Below are positions 22,809 through 35,000 of a DNA stretch of 64,000 nucleotides, piece after piece (within the stretch, counting starts at the first letter, position 1; each line of letters begins with the position of its first letter). Location of the stretch: the NCBI RefSeq assembly GCF_009017415.1, contig NC_092404.1:2046001-2110000 (forward strand). The letters run 5' to 3'. Made by a program: the position numbers and the translations under genes. The notes under the pieces were generated by a model. The model did not search any database. It saw only the letters and a program-made list of their open reading frames with translations, and was not told the origin of the DNA. This DNA is from Aspergillus flavus. Lineage: Eukaryota; Ascomycota; Eurotiomycetes; Eurotiales; Aspergillaceae.

Positions 22809-23953
22809 ATGGCTCGGAACCCAAGGGAACAGTGGGAGAGACTCCAGGTTATCCTACAGAACCGCGGAAGTCGTGGAGGCTTTGGCTTCGGCGGCTTCCC
22901 CTCCGGTGGGGGTCGTGGAGGCTTGGGGCTGTCTGGAGCTCTGATCTTGCTCGGTGTTGGTGGATGGGCTATATCAAATTCCCTCTTTAACGGTAGGCAT
23001 GCCGGAATTTATCTACTTGTTCCGGTGATATGAACAGAATAGCTGACTGAGGCGGTTCCTAGTCGACGGTGGTCACCGTGCAATCAAGTACTCGAGAATA
23101 GGTGGTGTTCAGAAAGAGATCTACAGTGAAGGTATGCCGGCGCAATTCTTCTCGTTTTCCCTTCCTTTCATCCCTTCACTCCTATACTAACTAGCTATCT
23201 TCACGTTAGGTACTCATATCAGGATTCCATGGATCGAAACGCCGGTTATCTATGACGTGCGCGCAAAGCCGCGTAACATCGCTTCCCTCACTGGTACCAA
23301 GGACTTGCAGATGGTGAACATCACCTGCCGTGTTCTGTCGAGGCCCCGGGTGGATGCTCTTCCACAGATCTACCGTACCCTCGGACAGGACTTCGATGAG
23401 CGCGTCCTCCCTTCGATTGTCAACGAGGTCCTGAAGAGCGTGGTCGCGCAATTCAACGCTAGTCAGCTTATCACCCAGCGTGAGAATGTCGCCAGGATGG
23501 TTCGGGACAGCCTCGCTCGCCGAGCCGCTCGCTTCAACATTGCTTTGGACGATGTGTCGCTTACGGTATGGTTCCCAACTGGTGCATAGATCCGAGATGC
23601 TTAAACACTGACGTCGTACCCTTTAACAGCACCTGACCTTCTCCCCTGAATTCACCGCCGCTGTCGAAGCCAAGCAAGTCGCCCAGCAGGAAGCCCAGCG
23701 TGCTGCTTTCCTGGTCGACAAGGCCCGCCAAGAGAAGCAAGCCTTCATTGTCCGCGCCCAAGGTGAGGCCCGTTCCGCCGAACTCATTGGTGATGCCATC
23801 AAGAAGAGCAAGAGTTACATCGAGCTGCGTAAGATCGAGAATGCTCGTCAAATTGCCCAGATTCTGCAGGAGAACGGTGGCAAGAACAAGCTGTACCTGG
23901 ATTCCCAGGGTCTGGGTCTGAACGTCAACGCCAACGTCGAAGACTCGAAATAA
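22809..23953 (+). CDS. PHB2: Prohibitin-2
   Basis: Spliced CDS join(22809..22992, 23063..23131, 23210..23565, 23630..23953), 310 residues, the family length. Prohibitin-2 assembles with prohibitin-1 into ring complexes in the mitochondrial inner membrane. What is seen: a Gly-rich N-terminus ([13 protein letters not shown]), a hydrophobic anchor [15 protein letters not shown] (about residues 41-55), the PHB/SPFH domain ([56 protein letters not shown]), and the C-terminal coiled coil ([19 protein letters not shown]). All four exons keep frame. ATG 22809 follows CCACCATC. Confidence 0.95.
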
Positions 23954-24631
23954 GAAATTCTCCCTGGAAAGGAATAATGACCAAGAGGGCTCCCCGCAGA
24001 TGAAGTTTCCGAGGAAGTCTAGCTTCGCTATTATATTCAAATGGTTGCATCGGCCCTCATTCTTACTGGCGCTATTGATGTCGCTTTGGAATGAACGATC
24101 GGGGTGTGGGATAAGGTATCTGTACAAATAGTTTCGAGTGTTTTTTAGGATTCTCAAAGCAATCGGGCGAAATGTTTCTCTTCTCTTTCAATATGATTTG
24201 ACTACGAAATACAATAATCATCCTGGCATATGCCCTTGGTAGATAACCTGGCGTTGAGTCTCTGTCTACATAGTATTCTCCGCGGAATGCGATTGGCTCC
24301 GCGCGCGGAGTTGATGAACGCGGCGGGCGGAAATTTTATATCGACGGCGGGGAAGAAACATTTTACTCCTACACTTTCAAAGTCGACTCCAATCCAGTCG
24401 CTATAATACAAGGAAACCACCGATACCTCCCAATCATCTGCCTAATTTGTCTATTCAAATAAATCTCCCCCATCGGCCAGCAAAAGGGTAATCCCAGCCT
24501 CAATCACCCTCCTACTGCCCCGCACCAATCCCACCAATCCCCCGAAAACCCAATCCAAGCACATAAACCACAATCTAACATACAATACAGACCAAACCCA
24601 TAGAGAAAAAAACGAAACGAAAAAGAAAAAA
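23954..24631. other. Intergenic region
   Basis: 3' flank of prohibitin-2 and 5' flank of RMT2. The last 200 nt before RMT2 are markedly C-rich and G-poor on the plus strand, continuous with the C-rich start of RMT2. Confidence 0.4.
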
Positions 24632-25873
24632 ATGACCGACCCCACAACAGAAATCGATGTCGACCTCGACGTCCAAGAAATCCTCCTCGCCGCCTCCCAA
24701 CACGACATCCCCAAACTCCGCCAACTAATCCGCTCAAACCAAACAATCGCAAACCCCGTCAATGTCAAGGACCCCGAAACCGGATATGCGCCGCTGCATG
24801 CAGCAATTGCGGCCTGCGAGCCTGACGACGAGGAGCCGAACGGCGTCCAGACCAATGGGGAGCAGGGAGACGAGCAGAAGAGCGTTGAGGAGAAGGGCTC
24901 GGCGACTGTGAGGTTTTTGCTTCAGGAGGGTGCGATTTGGAATGATCTTGATAATAATAATGAGACGCCTGGGTGTGTTGCTAGGCGGTTGGGGTTGACG
25001 GAGCTGTATGAGCAGCTTGTTGATGCTGGTGTGCGGGCGGAGTTGCTTTTGAATCGGTTGGATGGGTATGAGGAGCTTGAGGATGATGATGAGGAAGAGG
25101 AGGAGGGACAGGAAGAGCAGACTGGGACTGAGGAGGTGGAGGTGGAGGGTGAATCTGCTCCTCAATTGGTTGAGGCGACTACCACTACTGAAACGGCTAT
25201 GGAGACGGGCCCCGATGTCACTAATTCCCGGTATCTTGATTCCAATTTGACTTTCCAGAATGATCGGCTGCTGGATCAAGATCAGAATGGTGTTATGATG
25301 GCTTGGGAGACGGATATCATGGCCAAGTCGGCGAAGAAGCTACTGCCTACGTCTGGACTGCGTGTTCTGAACGTCGGACATGGTATGGGTATTGTGGACG
25401 GATTCATCCAGGAGCAGTCGCCAGCAGAGCACCATATCATTGAAGCGCACCCGGAGGTTGTCGCCGAGATGAAGCGGAAGGGCTGGGGTGAGAAGCCGGG
25501 TGTTACGATCCACGAGGGCCGGTGGCAGGATATTCTCCCTGACTTGGTCGGACAGGGAGTTATGTTCGATGCCATCTACTACGATACATTTGCCGAGTCG
25601 TATGGCGACTTCCGGGAGTTCTTCAGTGAGCAGGTTATTGGACTGCTTGAGCAAGAAGGGAAGTGGAGTTTCTTCAACGGTATGGGGGCTGACCGGCAAA
25701 TCAGCTACGATGTCTACCAGAAGGTAGCCGAGATGGACCTTATGGATGCTGGGTTCGATGTTGAATGGGAAGAGATCGCGCTGCCTAAGCTGGATAATGA
25801 ATGGGATGGTGTGCGCAGAGCATACTGGCAGATTGAAAGTTACCGTCTGCCATTATGCAAGTATATGGATTAG
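24632..25873 (+). CDS. RMT2: Protein arginine N-methyltransferase 2 (Rmt2)
   Basis: 413 residues, a single exon; yeast Rmt2 is almost the same length. It methylates the delta nitrogen of arginine, with ribosomal protein L12 as the known yeast substrate. N-terminal ankyrin-like repeats (about residues 12-150: LLAASQHDIPKLRQLI, YAPLHAAIAA, LGLTELYEQLVDAG) lead through an acidic linker (EEEEEGQEEQ) to the methyltransferase domain with motif I VLNVGHGMGIVDGFIQE, then HIIEAHPEVVAEM and FDAIYYDTFAESY. Odd: the first 150 coding bases are C-rich and G-poor, after which the sense strand turns G/T-rich. The skew change also covers the non-coding flank, so it is not only codon choice. Confidence 0.94.
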   Translation: MTDPTTEIDVDLDVQEILLAASQHDIPKLRQLIRSNQTIANPVNVKDPETGYAPLHAAIAACEPDDEEPNGVQTNGEQGDEQKSVEEKGSATVRFLLQEGAIWNDLDNNNETPGCVARRLGLTELYEQLVDAGVRAELLLNRLDGYEELEDDDEEEEEGQEEQTGTEEVEVEGESAPQLVEATTTTETAMETGPDVTNSRYLDSNLTFQNDRLLDQDQNGVMMAWETDIMAKSAKKLLPTSGLRVLNVGHGMGIVDGFIQEQSPAEHHIIEAHPEVVAEMKRKGWGEKPGVTIHEGRWQDILPDLVGQGVMFDAIYYDTFAESYGDFREFFSEQVIGLLEQEGKWSFFNGMGADRQISYDVYQKVAEMDLMDAGFDVEWEEIALPKLDNEWDGVRRAYWQIESYRLPLCKYMD

Positions 25874-26392
25874 AATGAGATATAAATGATTTATGTTAGA
25901 CACACGCCAGACTTCAAAATAATAGAAGACAGTTACACTTAACACATGCATAATATTCTATACTATCAGAATGCTACTTTACAATGATATACCCAGTACA
26001 AAAGAAAGAGACCCTTATCAAACACCTCGTCATTAAGAGACACCGCTTCCCCCTATACTGATCGTCTTATAGACGTGAATCAGTGGAGATCTTGCTCCTG
26101 AAGTTATCTCAACAGTAACCAGCTTTCTCCAACTCCATTAAGGGGAATCACTCCGTGTGCAAAATAGAATTCTGTCTAACAGAAACCCCCAATATCACCA
26201 TCCAAATAACATCCCCATAAACCAAGACAACACTCCATAAAAACATGATTGGCCAGACAAAGAAACCAGCTTCCTCCGTGCCAACACCTTCCCCATCCCT
26301 ACTACTCTTCCACCCTTCAACTCATCTTCAAATTATCGCCTCCAAAGCCAGCCACTCCCAAATTTACATCAAAAAAGCCCCAAAAGGAACAA
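25874..26392. other. Intergenic region
   Basis: 3' flank of RMT2 and 5' flank of the small unrecognised gene. The last 150 nt are C-rich and G-poor on the plus strand. No feature is supported. Confidence 0.4.
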
Positions 26393-26935
26393 ATGTCCAC
26401 CTCCCCAATCCACTACATCCCCCAAAGCAGAACCCCCCAAATCCTCTCCCAAAAAATCCACCACATAATCGCATGCCCCCACGCCCAAGTTCCCGTCGGA
26501 ACAACCAAGAGAACAAACCACTGGTGTTTCTACCTCTCCACGTCAGAGACTACGTGCGTCGCCTTGGACTGTCAGCCCAGTCATACTGTAGCTAGTAGTG
26601 TTTTGGTTGGTGGGTCGAAAGCGTATGTTTATCTATCGGAGTTGAGTGCTCCTGCGGGTTCGGATGCGTTGCTTGAGTTTGCGGTTGCGGTGGATGTGAG
26701 GGCTGGGTTGAGGGTTGGGGATGTGGTGGATGTTTTGGTGGAGAATGGGAGGGAAAGATATGAGTTTGATGCGGATGGGGTTGGGTGTCGGTTTTGGGTG
26801 ACTGGGGTGCTGGAGTTGTTGCTTAGGGTTGGGGTCCTTGTGGATGGGCGGCAGGTTGAGCAGGCGAAGGCGGTGGTGAAGAGGTTGTGGCCTGAGGGGA
26901 CGGACTTGGAATTGGATCGGGGGGTGTATTACTAG
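26393..26935 (+). CDS. Small conserved-looking hypothetical protein, possibly the DUF7770 family
   Basis: 180 residues from ATG 26393, a single exon. I do not recognise a function. Visible features: a TNHWCFYLS segment near residue 45 followed by alternating hydrophobic strands (TTCVALDCQP, VLVGGSKAYVYLSEL), then VRAGLRVGDVVDVLVENGRERYEFDADGVGCRFWV and an amphipathic helix-rich C-terminus (VLELLLRVGVLVDGRQVEQAKAVVKRLWPEG). The N-H-W segment followed by strands recalls fungal proteins labelled DUF7770; that is a recollection, not a search result. The frame is open upstream to 26249 but without an earlier ATG. Its sense strand has the most extreme C-to-G skew switch in the window. It could be a lineage-specific gene. 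Confidence 0.6.
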   Translation: MSTSPIHYIPQSRTPQILSQKIHHIIACPHAQVPVGTTKRTNHWCFYLSTSETTCVALDCQPSHTVASSVLVGGSKAYVYLSELSAPAGSDALLEFAVAVDVRAGLRVGDVVDVLVENGRERYEFDADGVGCRFWVTGVLELLLRVGVLVDGRQVEQAKAVVKRLWPEGTDLELDRGVYY

Positions 26936-27151
26936 CGAAGGAAAGGCGCTCTTGGGTTAAGTTAGGTATTTTGAACTATCTATTGCTTGGTTTGTAAGAG
27001 CTTCTCTCTCTATTAACTGAATATTGAACTGGAAAAAAAACACCAGACACCGTCCCTGCCCTGGTACCCTCGAATCCATGCGGCTGACTCAATATACGCT
27101 TTCCCAGATTACATACATACTGTTCCGTAGCATCATGATCCCATCATTTGA

Positions 27152-30100
27152 TTACAGAAGTCGACCTCCAACACGCCGGATGCTCCGTCGTGCACCTTCA
27201 CCTAGAACGTTGACGTAACCTTCCGTCTCCAGCGTGCGGACTGCCTCTGTGAATTGACCTCCATCCACCTCACCGCTGCTCTGTTCAGTCAAAGCACGAT
27301 AAACGTCGCCCCAGCGAGGAGTAGCACCTCCGCCGCTGAGCTCGTCGATCACCGCGAGCACACCACGCTTCAGGGCCTCCCGCTGACGTCTCTCGCTTGC
27401 ACTAGTGCCCTCAGTGAGCAGGCCCATATCAATCAAACCGGTCCGCGAGTCTGTGGCCGCCTGCTTAATAGCAGACCGGATCAAACGCACTGCCTCCTCA
27501 ACATCTGCTGCGGTCACTTCTAGCGACAACCGCATGCGTGCGTGGGCTTCCGACAGTCGGATCATAGACTCTAGTTGACGAGTGGTCGCCGTAATTCTAC
27601 GATCAGAGGAGCGGATGTCATCTCCGAGCTTGCGCATGTTCACATATGCATCCGAGAGAGCTTTGCCAGCAGCCGGGGTAAGAACGGGATGAACCTTCGT
27701 CTTGGCGTAAGTAATATATGCCGTCAGGAACTCGATGGGCTGCAAGTTTTAATTCTGATTAGCACAATGTTAGAGCCACCTAGATCGAAATTCGTTACTT
27801 ACCAAGACTTCTTCGTCGCTTGCATTCTCTGGCTTGTCTTCCAAATACATGTTGACCAGATGCTTGGCCAACCGACGATCTTCTTGCTCATCCACACGAT
27901 CCAAAACCAAGTATACCAAATCGAAACGGGACAGTAAAGTAGGCGGAAGGTCAATGTTCTGAGGAACAGGCAGATTGGGGTTGTATCGGCTCCCAATAGG
28001 GTTTGCGGAGGCAAGGATACTGGTTCGAGCGTTCAGCGTGGTAATGATACCTGCTTTAGCGATTGACACCGTCTGCTGCTCCATGACTTCATGCAGGACG
28101 GACCGTGTAGATTCGTTCATCTTATCGAATTCGTCAATACAGCAAATACCACCATCCGAAAGTACCAGGGCACCAGACTCGAGCACCATCTGACGCGTGT
28201 CGGGATCCCTAGTCACGTAGGCTGTAAGACCGACAGCGGAAGAACCTTTGCCACTGGTGTAGACACCCCGAGGCGCGATCTTGTGGACATAGCGAAGCAG
28301 CTGGGATTTTGAAGTTGACGGATCACCGCAAAGAAGTACATTAATGTCACCGCGGTAGCGTGGGTTACCACCCTTCTGGAAAGACTTGTTAGTGCCTCCA
28401 AACATCTGGAGTAGGATACCCTTCTTGACATCATCCATCTCATAGACGCTAGGTGCGAGAGACCGAGAAAGGAGTTCATACACATCCGGCCGGGTGGCAG
28501 TGCGCCTGATCTTTTCCTCTTCTTCAGCTGTAATCTTCCGAACCTGCTCTGAATCTCCAGCAGCCTGCTCAGACAACTCTTGTTCGATGGTTGTGACGTC
28601 AATGCCCAGCTTCTTCCGATCGATCTTTTGGACATGCAGAACATCAATGTAAGTCTTGAAAAGTGCCTTCTGCGTCCGTTGGCGGGGATTCACGCGCACA
28701 GGGTTGCACCGGAAGATGCCAGTCACTTCAACTCGATCACCAGCCTTACAAACATCCACCAACTCATCGTAGACGCAAAGGGAAACAGAGTGAGGAGTTT
28801 GACCGTCGGGCACGCTATCCGGTGTTTCTTGCAATTTGATGACCTGTTTGTCGGCGAAAATACAACGGTTGTGAATGATCTCCATGCTGTTTCTTTGCCT
28901 GCAAGCAGGGCGTGGACAAATAGTGGGCTCCGCGATCTTTCCACGATCGATATCGACTTGCACGCCGTGATTGCAAGCCTGGCAACGGAAGAAGGCTAGA
29001 GACAAAGTTAGCCAACGTGGGTGAAAATTGAGATACTGCCAACCCACCTTCTTTCATATCCGGGATGATAGGCGTCGCGCGAATGACAAGACCTTTGATG
29101 CTCACTAACTTGTCCATATCTAAGGTGTATGTTAGCAACTGAATTGTTTAAAGCGAGAAGCGCGTCTAATGAGCATACCGGCTGGATCTAGATCTCTCAT
29201 GTTCACACTAGAATCAAGTCCGAAAGGAAGAACTTTGAAAGCCTTTGTCTCGACTTCACCAACAAGATCTGGAATTTCGGTCTGTGGCATCCGGCCAGTC
29301 TCACTCAAGGCATCTGAGCTTGGGACTGCGGGCGCAGAACTGAGATTCCTCGAGTGTGACTGGTTCCGTTGGTTCTGAGTCCGCAGACGCTCCATCTCTT
29401 TGATCGCAAGTTCAACCATAACATCCTTGATGGTCTGATCCATCAAAGGAATAATCTCCTGAGGATATGCGTGTAGTTGATGCCACAATTTCAAAGTCAA
29501 CGGGTATGCTTTGAGGTTCTTCGCGTCAAGATTCAAGCTAGTCACACCCAACTGACGCATCGTGTTCAACATGTTGATGTATTCTCTCTCCTCTGCAGTG
29601 TCTCCCAGTCTGCGGGTTTCATCTTCTGTTGCACCCTCTGCCCACAGACGATATTTGGTTGCAAAGTTGTAGAGGAAATTCTTGAACGCGGACATAGAAT
29701 CTTGAATAGAGATGTTGGTACCCCAGATGACGCGAGTAGAGCTACCACCCAACGCATCCGCTTCTGAAGTACCGGGGTGAATGTTTGAGAAAGTTGCATC
29801 TGACTGTGGCTCTCCATCGGCGGCAGGTATTCCATTGGCGTCAACAAAGACTCTGCGTCGTCGACTAGGCGTAGATCCAAAACCACCTGAATGAAGATCA
29901 TTGCGACGGGACACGACATTGCGCTGACCGCCTGTAGTCGTGCGATCCGAGACGAAAAGAGCACCACTGCTACTGCTGGGAATATCGGAGCGTCCTGGTT
30001 GGAGGCTACGAGCGCGAGTTGGGCTAGAACTAGACATGTATCGGATTGGGGAAGACTCTGCTATATGTAAGTAATCATCGAGTATTCAAGAGTCTAATGA

Positions 30101-30359
30101 TTGTCGTACCTCCGACAGCAGTACGGTTTCCCCGTGGTGTGGTCTCATCTTGGTCCACGGTAGATGATGCCCTAACAGGAGAGCTGGGCTCATCCATTCT
30201 CACATCTGGTGTCTCGGCGGGTGGTGACGAAGGAACCGCTGCCTCACCTCTTAGACGACGAGAAGCGCGGGGTGTTGTTTGTGCATCTGTTACCCTTGGA
30301 CTGCTAGCCTCTGCCCTGGATGGGCGACCTCTACGACGAGTCGAAGCCGGAGAAGACAT
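27152..30359 (-). CDS. MCM4: DNA replication licensing factor MCM4
   Basis: Spliced CDS complement(join(27152..27739, 27803..28995, 29048..29119, 29179..30060, 30110..30359)), 994 residues, all junctions in frame. It is a subunit of the MCM2-7 replicative helicase. The first ~190 residues are Ser/Arg/Pro-rich with many SP sites, the usual target of cell-cycle kinases. The MCM N-terminal domain carries a zinc ribbon C-x2-C (CQACNHG) and C-x4-C (CPRPAC). The AAA+ core has Walker [12 protein letters not shown] (Lys about 631), Walker [10 protein letters not shown] and the arginine-finger motif [10 protein letters not shown] winged helix ends the protein. The promoter contains two MCB elements and a CACGTG site 174-202 bp upstream. 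Confidence 0.96.
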
Positions 30360-32094
30360 TATGAGTCGGTCCTGTTAATTAAATTATCGCAATTAGAAGG
30401 ACCGACGGAATCAAGATATTGGCGTTGTTTTGGGGGGAGGGGGGTTGAGAAGGGTTTGTTTGTACGGAGTAGGGATCGATCAAGTGGAGTTTCAATTTGC
30501 TAGATTCTTTGTGGATTGCAGGGCGCGTCGAAACGCGTTGACGCGTTAAGTGGTCACGTGCACATGATCAGGCCGGGGTCAACCAGATCTTCAACCATCT
30601 TCTCGAAAACCAACTACAGAATATCCTTCCCATTATTTTCATATACATCGTACGATGTATCAATCAATATCGCGTCGCTCTTTGTTATTCCTTTCTTCTG
30701 ATCGCGGACTGGTCATTCTTCTATTCGCTTTTTTTACTCAGGCCTGAGAGATCTCCATTGCTCACACATCTGCGAACGAATATGTTTACGTTTAGGGTAT
30801 CTCGCCGTGTTTACATCTCTGTCTCTTACCCCACTTCATGTTTCCGTCACGATTCATGAGCACTCGATACACAGCCAATGATGTCGCCTTTGCTAGAATA
30901 AACTCGCCGTGCCCCCAGTGGAAATCGTGGCGCAACCAATTAGAAGTATCGATCTCTGGAAGAGTATTACCGCGTGATAGTCCTACAGTACCAGTAGAGT
31001 TGTGTGAAGCATATATTTGCAGCGAAAGAGATCAAGAAAAGGACCTTCTAAAGAGATCCAGGAAGCCACCCGTAATGCTTAGACACCAGGCTCACTGTAC
31101 TGGAGCAGTGGTAAAATATTTCTAGTTAGAGCGTTAGCCACATGCACTCACGTGAATAGAGGTTACAAGTTCCTGGTCCCTTAAATGGTCCCTTCAGAGG
31201 AAGGTTACTTCAGATGCACCGCCACCTTCTTCTAGCCAATAAGATGTAACTGCCCAGGCCCCTTAGGGCTGGATTCTATACCAAAGGCGGTATAGTTCCA
31301 CATGCCTAATTTAGAAAGTATCGACATTCAAGATCGTCACGAAGCAAGCAGTGAAAAGAGACAAAAGGACCGGTGCCCAAAATAAATTGGCATGCTGCTT
31401 TAACACATCAGTTATGCATTTTCTATCGCTGTCACTGGCTAGGGGGAGTAATGGGGAGGATCGCCCATAAATTCGTGGCCTCATCCTTCAATCAAATTCA
31501 GGGGTAGTTGAAACACCAAGCAAGCGCCAGGACCTCAGGCCGAAAATGCTAGTTTCAGCAGGCGCCTGATGTCATTCTTGGGGGAAGAGATCCGCCCGAC
31601 CCCAGCACTTTTCCCACAAATCGTGGCGCTTCTTCCCTGTTGACTTGGCGGCAACCTGAACGATGAATGGTTGATTCATTACACCGTCAACGCCGCTACT
31701 GTCATGCCTTTATATACTCTGGCCCTCCAGATATCTTCGTCTTTTTCTTCGTCGCCCACTTTTGACTGTGTCCCTCTTTGCAATCAAGGCATAGGGACAG
31801 TGTCACTCTGACCTCATCCACTTACACTTCCAACACAATGCGAACCCAGTTTTGCAGTTCGTGACTTTGAAGCTGTGGTACTATCTGAACCCATACAATC
31901 AATTTTGTGATGGGTTTGGGAGTCTCGTCGCTACCTTCTTTTTATGCTGTCCTATGAACGTTGATACTACCTACACTTTTCCTTTTTCTTTTCTTCTTTT
32001 TCTTCTTCTTTTTTTATTACCCTTTCGGGTTCCGTTTCCTCTTTTTTTTTCCCCAAATCAGCGAACAGTTGCATGAGTGGTATCAACGATAGCC
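30360..32094. other. Divergent intergenic region, MCM4 / CSC1-type channel
   Basis: 1.73 kb. Near MCM4 it holds the MCB/CACGTG cluster. Near the channel gene it has a possible TATA (TTTATATA near 31709), then a long pyrimidine-rich tract (about 31975-32055) that is probably 5' UTR. Two short upstream ORFs are seen (31838-31864 and 32073-32153). A 95-codon ORF at 30838-31125 (+) has no recognisable motif and I do not call it. Confidence 0.45.
30533..30561 (-). promoter_or_regulatory. Paired MCB elements plus GGTCACGTGC upstream of MCM4
   Basis: ACGCGT occurs at 30533-30538 and again at 30541-30546, followed by GGTCACGTGC at 30552-30561. The MCM4 ATG is at 30359, so the cluster lies 174-202 bp upstream. 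ACGCGT is the MBF (Mbp1/Swi6-type) site that drives G1/S genes in yeasts; CACGTG is a bHLH site. The same arrangement occurs before DNA ligase I. Confidence 0.75.
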
Positions 32095-35000
32095 ATGGCC
32101 CAAGACCTGGGATCAGCCCTCGAACACGCCGGTGGCGCTGGTCAAAAGAGTGAGGGTATCGCAATCAACACTTTTCTCGCGTCTTTAGCTACTGCGATCG
32201 TCATCTTCGCAGTGGAATTCTTACTCTTTTTGCTTCTCAAATCGAAGCTCATCCGCATCTAGTGAGTGCGACAGTTGCTGTGGATGAGCGCAAATGCTAA
32301 TATGACTTGTTAGCCAACCTAGAACCTACCTTGTCCCGGACAGAGAGCGTACCGAACCCTCCCCACCTGGTCTTTTCCGATGGATTGTGCCTGTATTTCG
32401 TACCTCCAGTACTGAGTTCATACAAAAATGTGGTCTGGATGCATACTTCTTTTTGCGATACCTGCGCATGCTTCTCAAGATTTTCGTGCCTCTGGGTTGC
32501 ATCATATTACCAGTTCTGCTACCCTTGAATAAAGCTGGCGGTAAAGACCAACATTATAAAAACGGAACTGAAACTGGCGGCACATGGAATGTTACTGGTC
32601 TGGATCAACTTGCCTGGGGCAATGTAACCCCAGAGAACACCAGCCGTTACTGGGGACACTTGATCATGGCTATCATCACCATTGTCTACGTATGCGCTGT
32701 GTTTTATGACGAGCTGAGAAATTATATACGCTTACGACAAGCCTACTTGACATCTCCCCAGCACCGTCTACGAGCCTCTGCGACGACAGTTCTGGTGACA
32801 GCAATCCCGGAAAGGTGGCTCACATTGGATGCTCTCGATTCACTTTTTGATGTCTTCCCTGGTGGCGTTCGCAACATCTGGATCAACCGCAACTTCGATG
32901 ATCTCAACGAAAAAGTGAAGCTGCGGGATGCGTTGGCTCTAAAACTTGAGGCTGCAGAGACAGACTTGGTAATTAAATGCAAGAAAGCTCAGTTGAAACA
33001 GGCGAAAGCCGAAGCGAAAAAGTCTGGGGTTAAAGCAAGAAATACTGCCAAAGAGGAGCAGCAGGATACGGACAGGAAAGCTTCACTGATGGCTATGGAT
33101 GCTGGTATCAGTTCTGGTGACCCACACCAAGCGCACACTCTCGCTCAGGTCTTGCATCATGATGGCTCAGAGGATCATACTGCGCCAGGGAAACGAAGAA
33201 GACTGAACCCCTTTGACCCCGCCAAGGAGGCCGCAGGAGCCGTCGGTCATGGTGTGGGCAAGCTAGGAAAGTCCGTCCTTGAAGGCTTTAAGAAGGTTGA
33301 AGGTGGAATAGATGGAAAGTTGGCTCGATCTGGTGGTTTTGTACCAGACGCCTCGATTACTCATCGGGACGGCTCGCGCTCACTAGATTACCCTCGATCT
33401 GAGTCAGATAGCGTGGATGTTGCAGACTGTTCGCAAGCGCGCACAAATGGCACAACTTCGGGCGTTCCAGACGCGGCTGGATCCAAATCTAAACGGCCTT
33501 TCTGGAAGAGTACAGGATCAAGCAATTCTAAACTGAGCCACAGGAGCGAGCCTGACGAGTTTCCTTTAACGCAACGCGAAAGCAGCTCGATTGATGGAGA
33601 GAGGAACGATGCACCGATAGAGGAAGAGAAAAGTGAGAGGGATAAACGAAGAACTCGGACCGAGGGCGAACAATTGGAAGGTGAGGAATATCCCGTCGCC
33701 TACAACGAGGACTTCGACAATGAGGACTTCGGAGAACCTCTTTGGAAGAAATATATTAGGCCAAAGGACCGTGATACCATGCGACTACCGATCTTCGGTC
33801 TTAGTTGGATGCCCTCCCTCCCGCTTATAGGCAAGAAGGTAGACACCATCGATTACTGCCGGAAAGAAGTGGCTCGTTTGAACTTAGAAATCGAGGTTGA
33901 TCAACAAACCCCCGAGAAATTCCCCCTGATGAATTCTGCCTTCATTCAATTCAATCACCAGGTGGCTGCACATATGGCTTGTCAAGCAGTCAGTCATCAT
34001 GTCCCCAAACAGATGGCTCCTCGCATTGTGGAAATTTCTCCAGACGACGTAATTTGGGACAACATGTCCATCAGATGGTGGGAACGCTACCTGCGAACTT
34101 TTGGTATTATGGCCATCGTCTGCGCGATGGTGGTCGGGTGGGCTTTCCCTGTGGCCTTCACTGGTTTACTGTCCCAGCTGTCGTACTTGGAAGAAGCGTT
34201 TACGTGGCTTAAATGGATTTCCAAATTGCCAGAATGGGTTATCTCTGCTGTGCAAGGTATTCTGCCTGCGCTGTTTTTGGCCATTCTGATGGCTGTGTTA
34301 CCTTTAATCCTCCGGTTCCTTTGTCGGACCCAGGGCGTCCATACAGGTATGGCCGTTGAGCTCACAGTTCAGAACTATTATTTCGCGTTCCTGTTCGTTC
34401 AGCTATTTCTGGTCGTCGCAATCTCGTCCAGTTTTTCAACCATCATCAGTAACGTCACGAATGTCACGAGCTGGCCTCAACTGCTTGCGGAGAACATTCC
34501 TCTTTCTAGCAATTATTTCTTTTCATACATGATTCTTCAGGCAATGTCGGTGAGTGCTGGTGCGTTGGTCCAGGTCGTGAACTTGGTAAGCTGGTTTATC
34601 CTTGGACCCTTGCTCGACACGACGGCCCGGACAAAATGGGCCCGGACTACGAATTTGAACCAGATGCAGTGGGGAACTTTCTTTCCGGTGTATACCACAC
34701 TGGCATCCATAGGTTTGTCTCTATTTGCTTTGCCATTGCTGGCTTTTGACACGACTGATGGCACTGACGGTTGATCTGTAGGACTGATTTACTGTGTTAT
34801 CTCGCCTCTTATCCTTGTGTTCAATGTAATCACGTTCGGCCTATTTTGGTTCGTTTATCGGTATAACACGCTATATGTCACCAAATTTCGCTTTGACACC
34901 GGTGGATTACTTTTCCCTAAGGCGATCAACCAGTTGTTCACGGGCATATATTTTATGGAAGTCTGCCTAATCGGTCTATTCTTTTTGGTTCGTGACGTGC

